NCBI GenBank assembly: GCA_937926755.1
Contig: CALBBA010000090.1
Coordinates: forward strand, 1 to 10,960
Length of the DNA stretch: 10,960 bases
Direction: 5' to 3'
Origin: an uncultured Collinsella sp.
GTDB lineage: Bacteria > Actinomycetota > Coriobacteriia > Coriobacteriales > Coriobacteriaceae
Made by a program: the position numbers and the translations under genes. The notes beneath the pieces were generated by a model. It worked only from the letters and a program-made list of their open reading frames with translations, did not search any database and was not told where the DNA came from. Every line of letters starts with the position of its first letter. Within the stretch, counting starts at the first letter, position 1. Positions 5,667-10,960 of this stretch are shown here, piece by piece.

Positions 5667-8537
5667 TCACGCTCCCTGTGCAGCAAGCGCCGCGGTCAGG
5701 ACGATGCCGGCGATCTTGGCGGCCTCGACGTCATGCTTGTCGTAATCCTCTAAGGCCACCGAGATGGCGACTGTGGGTGAATCGTAAGGTGCAAAGCCAA
5801 CGAACATCGAGTCGACGTTGGTGCCGCCAGTCTCGGCCGAGCCGGTCTTGCCGGCGACCTTGACGCCGGGGATTTGGGCATCGGTGCCGGTGCCGGACTG
5901 GACGACGGCAAGCATGGCCTGCTTGACCTGGTCGGCCGTGGCGGAGCTGACGGCCTGACCAAGCGAGCGGGACTGCGTGGTCTTGACCACGGTTCCGTCC
6001 GGGGCGAGTACCTGGGCTACAAAGTACGGGTCCATGACCACGCCACTGTTGGCGATGGCGGCGGCAATCACGGCGTTTTGCATGACGGTGGTCTGCGGGC
6101 CGGGCGTGTGGTCCATGCCGACAGGCTGGCCGGCGCCGGCCCAGGCGGTCTCCCACTCGGTCATGAGCGACGGGTCGGCCATGATGGAGGCCGCGGAGGT
6201 CAGGTCCTGGCCGAGCTTTTGGCCGTAGCCAAAGGCGTTGGCAAACTGCACGAGCGTGTTTGCGCCAACTTCGTTTGCCACCTGGCCAAAGACGACGTTG
6301 GAGGACACGGCAAAGGCCTGCTGCAGGCTGATGGTACCGTAGCTCTCGTTGGCATAGTTGGTGACCGGTGCGTTGCCGATGTCCATGGAGCTGGGCGCCT
6401 GGTAGGTGCTGGTAAGGCTGGCGGTACCGGTCTCGAGTGCCGCGGAAAGCGTAACGACCTTAAACGTTGAGCCCGGCGTGTACAGCGCGTCCATGGCGCG
6501 ATTGTACATGGAGCCGTCCTCGCCGCCGCCAGCCTGCAGTAGGGCGTCGATGTTGGTGTTGTCGTAGGTGGGCGAGCTGGCACATGCGAGCACCGCGCCG
6601 GTACGCGGGTCGATGACCACTACAGCGCCCTTAAAGCCCTTGAGCGCCTGCTCGGCAGCCGTCTGGATGCGCGAGTCGATGGTGAGCTTGGCGGTGTTGC
6701 CCGGCTGGGTCTGGCCCGCGAGCGACGCGATGGCATTGTTCCAGCTGGAGTAGTCCTTAGAACCGGTGAGCGTGTCGTTCATGACGCTCTCGATGGCGGT
6801 GGTGCCATACTGCTGGCTCACGTAGCCAACCACGTGCGCTGCCAGGTTACCGTTGGGGTAGGAGCGTACGTAGGTGCCGTCCTCCTGCTGCAGCGACTCG
6901 GCCAGCGTCACGCCGTCGGACGTGATGATGGAGCCGCGCTGGATGTACTTTGAGCGGGCGATGGTGTGGTTGTTGGTCGGCATGTCCTGATAGTCCTTGG
7001 CCTTAATGACCTGGACATAGGTGAGGTTGCCGATAAGGATGGCGAACAGCGCCGTAAAGGCGAGCACCGCACGGGTTAGACGGTTGGCGAGCGCAACGCG
7101 GCCGAGCACACCGGATTCAGGCGTGTCGAGCAGGCGACGGCGCATGCGCGAGCCGACGGAATGGCTGCCGCTGCCGTAGGAAGACGAGGTGGCAAAGCGC
7201 GTGCCCGTCGGGGCGGCGGCAGATGCGACCTGATCATCGGTGATGGCGGCCATGGTGCCGGTGCCGGTAAGCTCGGCCTCGCGTCCGGTAGCCTCGTCAC
7301 CGGCGCGCAGCAGGAGCGCGACGATGATAAAGCTCGCCAGCAGCGAGGAGCCGCCCTGGCTCATAAAGGGCAGGGTGACGCCGGTCAGCGGGATCAGGCG
7401 GGTTACGCCGCCAACGATCAAGAAGGCCTGGAAGCTGATGGCGGCCGTAAGGCCTGTGGCACTAAAGGCGGCGAGGTCGGATTTAGCGCGGGCAGCCGTG
7501 GTGAGGCCACGCACGGCAAAGAGCATAAACAGGATGAGCACGGCGCCGCCGCCCAAAAGGCCCATCTCCTCGCCGATAGCCGAGAAGATAAAGTCGGACT
7601 CGACGACAGGGATGTTGTTGGCCATGCCGTTGCCGATGCCAACACCGACCAGGCCGCCATCGGCAAGCGAGAAGAGCGACTGGACGATCTGGTAGCCCTG
7701 GCCCTGGGCGTCCTTAAACGGATCGACCCAAACCTGGAAACGCACCTGAACGTGCGATAGGAACTTGTAGGCGCCCACGGCTCCGACAGCTAAGAGCGCA
7801 AGGCCGATGACGACATACGAAAAGCGCCCCGTGGCAACGTAGAGCATCAGCAAGAAGATGGTGTAGAACAGCACGGCCGAACCCAGGTCGCGTTCGAAGA
7901 CGACGACGAGCAGGCACACACCCCACACGGCAAACAGCGGCAGCAGCAGTCGCAGGCGAGGGATCTTAAAGCCCAGAATCTTGCGGTTGGAGATGGAGAG
8001 CAGCTCGCGGTTCTCGGCCAGGTAGCCGGCCAGGAACAGGACGATAAAGACCTTGGCGAACTCGCCGGGCTGGATGGTAAAGCCCGCGATGCGAATCCAC
8101 AGCTTGGAGCCCGAGATCGTGGTGCCGATAAAGATAGGCAGCATCAGCAGAATGATGCCGATGATGCCAAAGGTGTACTTGTAGCGCATGACCACGTCGA
8201 GGTTTTTGACCAGTGCGAGCGTTCCCACCATCAGGGCCACCGAGACAAACAGGATGATGAGCTGTGAGATGGCGAGAGCGGGGGCGAGACGCGTCACGAA
8301 CGTGATGCCGATGCCCGAAAGCACAAAGACAATGGGCAGGATGGCGGGGTCGGCACCGGGCGCCAAGATGCGCACGGCAATGTGGGCCGCGGCAAAGGCG
8401 GCAAAGAGGCCGATCGGCACGGCGAGCGTCTCAAAGGAGATGGCGGCGCCCGCGGTGAGCACGTACATCGCATACAGCAGGATGACGGGGAACGCCGAGG
8501 CGATGAGCAAGAGCAGCTCGGTGTTGCGGCGACTCAT
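5667..8537 (-). CDS. Fused SEDS glycosyltransferase (RodA/FtsW) and class B penicillin-binding transpeptidase (PbpA)
   Basis: A 956-residue bifunctional peptidoglycan polymerase in one frame. Residues 1-410 form a polytopic SEDS domain with roughly ten membrane helices. It has the family segments LWIRIAGFTIQPGEFAK, FERDLGSA, and VVESDFIFSAIGEE with the putative catalytic Asp315, and ends with LPFMSQGGSS. A polar linker (about 413-485) leads to a membrane anchor (about 488-507), a dimerisation/pedestal domain opening with RGSIITSDG, and a transpeptidase domain with STFK (nucleophile Ser690, Lys693), SSN (745-747) and KTGSAETGG (897-899). The PBP half alone is about 470 residues, the size of actinobacterial PbpA. 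The ATG at 8537 is preceded by AAAGGGAG; the upstream GTG at 8546 abuts that motif and is unlikely. Only 16 bases separate it from the phosphatase stop, so they are co-transcribed. In mycobacteria rodA and pbpA are separate adjacent genes. I see no stop codon, or start with a ribosome binding site, in the linker. Confidence 0.95.
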   Translation of the reverse strand: MSRRNTELLLLIASAFPVILLYAMYVLTAGAAISFETLAVPIGLFAAFAAAHIAVRILAPGADPAILPIVFVLSGIGITFVTRLAPALAISQLIILFVSVALMVGTLALVKNLDVVMRYKYTFGIIGIILLMLPIFIGTTISGSKLWIRIAGFTIQPGEFAKVFIVLFLAGYLAENRELLSISNRKILGFKIPRLRLLLPLFAVWGVCLLVVVFERDLGSAVLFYTIFLLMLYVATGRFSYVVIGLALLAVGAVGAYKFLSHVQVRFQVWVDPFKDAQGQGYQIVQSLFSLADGGLVGVGIGNGMANNIPVVESDFIFSAIGEEMGLLGGGAVLILFMLFAVRGLTTAARAKSDLAAFSATGLTAAISFQAFLIVGGVTRLIPLTGVTLPFMSQGGSSLLASFIIVALLLRAGDEATGREAELTGTGTMAAITDDQVASAAAPTGTRFATSSSYGSGSHSVGSRMRRRLLDTPESGVLGRVALANRLTRAVLAFTALFAILIGNLTYVQVIKAKDYQDMPTNNHTIARSKYIQRGSIITSDGVTLAESLQQEDGTYVRSYPNGNLAAHVVGYVSQQYGTTAIESVMNDTLTGSKDYSSWNNAIASLAGQTQPGNTAKLTIDSRIQTAAEQALKGFKGAVVVIDPRTGAVLACASSPTYDNTNIDALLQAGGGEDGSMYNRAMDALYTPGSTFKVVTLSAALETGTASLTSTYQAPSSMDIGNAPVTNYANESYGTISLQQAFAVSSNVVFGQVANEVGANTLVQFANAFGYGQKLGQDLTSAASIMADPSLMTEWETAWAGAGQPVGMDHTPGPQTTVMQNAVIAAAIANSGVVMDPYFVAQVLAPDGTVVKTTQSRSLGQAVSSATADQVKQAMLAVVQSGTGTDAQIPGVKVAGKTGSAETGGTNVDSMFVGFAPYDSPTVAISVALEDYDKHDVEAAKIAGIVLTAALAAQGA

Positions 8538-8553
8538 AAGCGGCACTCCCTTT

Positions 8554-10245
8554 CTAATTCTTATCGGAGGCTTCGGCCTCGGCGGACTGTTCGGCGGTTT
8601 TCTCGGAATCTGATTCGGAGGTCGATCCCTGATTGGTGTTGTCGCGAATCGTTTGCGCGTCGATCACCTGGCGGGTCTGCTCCTCGTCGATCTGGTGGCG
8701 GTACTTGGATATCGTGTCCTGCGCATCGTCGACACTTGTTTGCGGAATGCCCGCCTTGAGGCGGTTTTGCGTGTCTTCGGGCAGGTCGGACAGCTTGATG
8801 CTGGTTTCGCTTTCGAGCCAGTGGAGCTTGAGTCCGAGTGGCTTGCCGGGCAGGCCGCGCCAGACGGCGACATTGCCCTGGTGGGTACCCAGGTAGTACG
8901 AGCCGGTGACACCCGTGTAGGCCCAGATGCCAGCTGCCAGCACAAAGACGAGGGCCAGGATGGCGGCGATAGTAACGTTGCGGCGACGCACGCGTTGCGC
9001 CTCGCGCATAACGCCATCGTCAACCAGGTCAACGACTACTACGGTCACGTTGTCGTGGCCGCCGGCGGCAAGCGCCGCGTCCACTAGGTTGTCGACGCAG
9101 ATTTGCGCGGTTGAGGACTGCGTGGCGATGTTCTCGATATCGCTATCGGGAATCATGCTCGAAAGGCCGTCGGAGCACAGGATCAGGCGGTCGCCTTCCT
9201 CGATATGCAGAGTGAAGTGGTCGGCATACATGGCGGGGTCCGAGCCCAGCGCACGGGTGATGACCGAACGGTTGGGGTGGACGCGAGCCTCGTCTGCTGT
9301 GATCTCGCCGGCGTCCACGAGCTCCTCCACGTAGGAGTGGTCGCGGGTCACGCGGATGAGCGTGCCCTCGTGGAGCAGATAGGCGCGAGAGTCGCCCACG
9401 TGGGCGATGGCGAGCGTGTCGTTTTCGATATAGGCGCAAGTGGCTGTGCAGCCCATGCCGGGCTTGCCCAGGCCGTTCAAGGCGGCCTCGATTACGGCGG
9501 CGTTAGCGGCCTCGACGGCTGCGGCCAAGCGTGCTGCGTCGGCGGACTGCGGGGCCGTTTTGGCAATAGTCTCGACGGCGATAGAAGAGGCTACCTCGCC
9601 GGCGGCGTGACCGCCCATGCCGTCGCATACGCAAAAGAGCGGCGACTGCACCAGGTAGGAATCCTCATTGTGCGGGCGCACACAGCCAACGTCGGAGCGG
9701 GCGCCCCACATGAGTTGCGTGGTGGTGCCGGCATCATAGGTCGAGTCGGTCTCGATGCGCTCCTCGGTCAGGGGCTCAAAGCTCATGGTCGAGCCGGGGT
9801 CTTTGAGCTTGGCCTCAACGGCGGCAACGTCGATCTCGGCAGTGTCACCGGGAGAGACGGTGTCGGCATCGTTGCCCGACTCGGCGTCGGAGACGTCCGG
9901 AAGGTTGAGGTCTTCGGTTACGCGGTCGGCGGGATCGCCGTCCTGCTGCGGCTCGACGGCCGTCGGCTCGGGCGTCGCAAAGTGCGACGGCGCGGGCGAG
10001 CTCTGGGGTTGAGCGGAGGGCTCGGGGGCTGCGGCGGGCGCGGCGGCGGGCTGCTCGACTTCGGCAGGCGTTGCGGATGCGGGTGCCGCCTCGCTTGCCG
10101 GGGCGACGGGGAATACCGGCGCGGCAGGCTCGGGGGCTGCAAACACGGCAGCGCTCTCGTTAATCGCCTCGGCGACGGGCTCGGCAAAGTGAGCCGGTAC
10201 GGGCGTTGCCTCCGGTTCCGCGGACTGCTCGGCAGCGTGCGCGCC
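8554..10245 (-). CDS. PP2C-family Ser/Thr protein phosphatase, membrane-anchored (PstP-like); N-terminus lost at a junction
   Basis: This is the phosphatase partner of the kinase encoded downstream. It dephosphorylates phospho-Ser/Thr with two metal ions. The catalytic domain (about 9770 down to 9020) has VRPHNEDSY, CDGMGGHAAGEVASS, GCTAT, HVGDSRAYL, TRDHS, HPNRSVITRALG, LCSDGLS and GGHDNVTVV, a full set of PP2C motifs including the metal-binding aspartates. A basic patch (RVRRRN) and one transmembrane helix (AAILALVFVLAAGIWAY) follow, then an outer domain of about 118 residues with YYLGTHQGNVAVWRG, as in PstP, ending in a Ser/Glu-rich tail. The N-terminal 150 or so residues are Ala/Pro/Glu-rich and disordered in appearance. 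The frame stays open to 10560, but beyond about 10245 it is antisense to a regulator gene, so the start at 10560 is not credible and the real N-terminus is missing. The 5' boundary given is approximate. Confidence 0.9.
   Translation of the reverse strand, partial: GAHAAEQSAEPEATPVPAHFAEPVAEAINESAAVFAAPEPAAPVFPVAPASEAAPASATPAEVEQPAAAPAAAPEPSAQPQSSPAPSHFATPEPTAVEPQQDGDPADRVTEDLNLPDVSDAESGNDADTVSPGDTAEIDVAAVEAKLKDPGSTMSFEPLTEERIETDSTYDAGTTTQLMWGARSDVGCVRPHNEDSYLVQSPLFCVCDGMGGHAAGEVASSIAVETIAKTAPQSADAARLAAAVEAANAAVIEAALNGLGKPGMGCTATCAYIENDTLAIAHVGDSRAYLLHEGTLIRVTRDHSYVEELVDAGEITADEARVHPNRSVITRALGSDPAMYADHFTLHIEEGDRLILCSDGLSSMIPDSDIENIATQSSTAQICVDNLVDAALAAGGHDNVTVVVVDLVDDGVMREAQRVRRRNVTIAAILALVFVLAAGIWAYTGVTGSYYLGTHQGNVAVWRGLPGKPLGLKLHWLESETSIKLSDLPEDTQNRLKAGIPQTSVDDAQDTISKYRHQIDEEQTRQVIDAQTIRDNTNQGSTSESDSEKTAEQSAEAEASDKN
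9800..10230 (-). other. Ala/Pro/Glu-rich low-complexity segment of the phosphatase
   Basis: The phosphatase frame here encodes a long run dominated by Ala, Pro, Glu and Ser, then an acidic Asp/Glu-rich stretch (such as DLNLPDVSDAESGNDAD) before the catalytic domain. Two copies of a short motif, PAHFAEP and PSHFATP, lie about 70 residues apart (near 10180-10196 and 9972-9989). The segment is probably an unstructured cytoplasmic arm. Its function is unknown; a docking or phospho-regulated role is conceivable. Confidence 0.6.
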
Positions 10246-10686
10246 ATCGGTCACGGCAAGGCTGTCATGACTCTCATGGCCACGGCCGTCACCGACGTGA
10301 GCGGCTTCGCCGTCCCCCTCGAGCTCTACGCCCGCTGGGTCTCGGAGAATCCCGAACGCGAGCGCGCCATGCTTCTCAACTGCATCGCCAAGTCCGAGTG
10401 TCAGGTTGAGGGCGTTCTCGTCAACGACCTCTGCTCCGTCGACGACCGCGTCGAGATCGCCGTTGCGGTGCTCTTTCGCGCCGCAGGCATCACCGAGGCG
10501 CAGCTGCCCGCCGCGCTGCTGTGGGACATTCCCGTCTCCGACATCGCGAGCCTCGTGCACGCCGAGCGCGCCATGACGAGCCGAGCCGTGGGCAGGATGG
10601 TCTCAAGCGGTCTGCTCGAGCGTTCGGGCAGGACCTTCGTGCTCAAGGCGGTGCCGCCCGCAGCCCGCCTCTGGTGGGACGCCTGA
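10240..10686 (+). CDS. Crp/Fnr-family regulator, C-terminal part (5' end lost at a junction)
   Basis: The frame encodes the end of an effector-domain beta-roll (ATAVTDVSGFAVPLELYARW), the long dimerisation helix region (ENPERERAMLLNCIAKSE ... SVDDRVEIAVAVLF), and a C-terminal winged helix: DIPVSDIASLVHAERAMTSR (recognition helix), VGRMVSSGLLERSGRTFVLK (wing). The order and spacing match Crp/Fnr regulators. About 80-100 residues of the N-terminal effector domain are missing. Upstream of about 10240 the same frame is only the antisense of the phosphatase gene. The first ATG (10267) has at best a weak AAGG and would start in the middle of the beta-roll, so I treat the gene as truncated rather than as a complete 139-residue protein. 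No iron-sulphur cysteines can be judged, since that region is absent. It converges on the transporter gene with 16 bases between stop codons. Family call is by pattern only. Confidence 0.7.
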   Translation, partial: RAIGHGKAVMTLMATAVTDVSGFAVPLELYARWVSENPERERAMLLNCIAKSECQVEGVLVNDLCSVDDRVEIAVAVLFRAAGITEAQLPAALLWDIPVSDIASLVHAERAMTSRAVGRMVSSGLLERSGRTFVLKAVPPAARLWWDA

Positions 10687-10702
10687 GCGCCCCCGCTGGT
10701 CC

Positions 10703-10960
10703 TCAGTCCTTCCCGGAACGGCGGGGCTTGGGGGCAGGAAGGTGCGCGGGGACGACGGCGCCCCCCCCCAGCACGCAGCCGAAGAGCTCCCTCTGGGAGA
10801 GCACTTCGCCGAGCAGCAGCCAGCCCGCGATCACGGCGATGGCGCTCTCGAGGCTCATGATGAGGCTCGCGACCGTCTCGTTCATGCCGCGCTGGCCCAC
10901 GATCTGCAGCGTGGAGGCGATGCCCTTTGACATGATGCCCGCCCCGAGGATGGGAAGGAG
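10703..10960 (-). CDS. EamA/DMT-superfamily transporter, C-terminal part (5' end outside window)
   Basis: The minus-strand frame is open to the window edge and shows 85 residues of the last helices of a drug/metabolite transporter (10-TM EamA type). It reads LLPILGAGIMSKGIASTLQI, then VGQRGMNETVASLIMSLES, AVIAGWLLLGEVLSQRELFG, and a final hydrophobic helix with a short basic tail PAPKPRRSGKD. The pattern (A)xTLQIVGQ ... ASLIxSLES ... AGWLLLGExLSxRELxG is characteristic of bacterial EamA proteins. The ATG at 10933 is internal, since the preceding codons continue the family sequence. The codons for the Gly-Gly-Gly in the last helix lie in a run of nine G on the coding strand (10761-10769). The substrate cannot be inferred. 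Confidence 0.85.
   Translation of the reverse strand, partial: LLPILGAGIMSKGIASTLQIVGQRGMNETVASLIMSLESAIAVIAGWLLLGEVLSQRELFGCVLGGGAVVPAHLPAPKPRRSGKD
10761..10769. repeat. Homopolymer run of nine C (nine G on the coding strand of the EamA gene)
   Basis: CCCCCCCCC on the plus strand, inside the last helix codons of the transporter gene. It is the longest single-base run in the window. Such runs are prone to slippage in replication and to length errors in sequencing. The present length keeps a plausible frame (VLGGGAVV). Confidence 0.9.

Noticed and set aside
7161..7760. Plus-strand frame of 199 codons opposite the SEDS-PBP fusion
   Set aside because: It lies entirely opposite a gene with full catalytic motifs, and its Gly/Arg/Lys-rich sequence matches no family.
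9205..10236. Plus-strand frame continuous with the Crp/Fnr fragment (493 codons in total)
   Set aside because: The part left of about 10240 is the mirror image of the phosphatase coding sequence, giving a Gly/Arg/Leu-rich shadow. Only the part to the right has recognisable protein sequence.
10246..10560. N-terminal extension of the phosphatase frame starting at 10560
   Set aside because: These about 105 residues are antisense to the Crp/Fnr regulator and show no PP2C-related or low-complexity character. There is no ribosome binding site at the proposed start.
10267..10686. A complete 139-residue regulator starting at the ATG at 10267
   Set aside because: The start would fall inside the effector-domain beta-roll of a Crp/Fnr protein. 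The reading frame resembles the family from slightly before that ATG, so truncation at the junction is more likely.
1..10960. CRISPR arrays, tRNA or rRNA genes, insertion sequences, phage or defence genes
   Set aside because: I found no regularly spaced repeats, tRNA cloverleaf with a CCA-type end, rRNA sequence, transposase motif or known defence domain. The only repeats are the short operator copies, two peptide motifs and one homopolymer.

Overview
The window looks like a chromosomal segment of a high-GC, Gram-positive actinobacterium, most likely of the Coriobacteriia (Collinsella/Olsenella-like). That placement is inferred from the gene set and codon style, not from a marker gene. The evidence is a PASTA-domain Ser/Thr kinase next to a PP2C phosphatase and SEDS/PBP wall-synthesis functions, strong GC bias at third codon positions, and short intergenic gaps.

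Left part (1-3199), a sugar-phosphate block. It opens with the 3' part of a DeoR-family regulator cut by the window edge. A 265-bp regulatory gap follows, then a two-gene operon: a ribulose-phosphate/allulose-6-phosphate 3-epimerase and an RpiB-type sugar-phosphate isomerase, closed by a strong terminator. Convergent to it is a LacI-family repressor. The gap before the epimerase carries two copies of GGTTAAACGATTAAT 34 bp apart. The LacI gene's own promoter carries GGTTAACAGATTAACC just after its -10. Shared arms and spacing suggest that this LacI protein controls both the operon and itself. The epimerase shares several motif variants with E. coli AlsE, so an allose/allulose role is a real alternative to the pentose phosphate pathway.

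Middle (3200-3587). A 65-codon coding-like reading frame of unknown identity, a weak hairpin, and a perfect 14-bp-stem terminator for the kinase gene on the minus strand.

Right-centre (3588 to about 10240), a minus-strand cell-wall signalling operon transcribed right to left: PP2C phosphatase (PstP-like), then one polypeptide that fuses a complete SEDS glycosyltransferase (RodA/FtsW) to a complete class B penicillin-binding protein (PbpA-like), then a PknB-like kinase with four PASTA domains. The module would couple muropeptide sensing and phosphorylation to glycan polymerisation and crosslinking.

Right end (about 10240-10960). The phosphatase reading frame runs without a stop into the antisense of a plus-strand Crp/Fnr-type regulator that itself lacks its N-terminal half. 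The 3' end of an EamA-type transporter follows on the minus strand. Two genes that both lack their 5' ends and meet at one point indicate a rearrangement breakpoint or an assembly chimera near 10225-10265.
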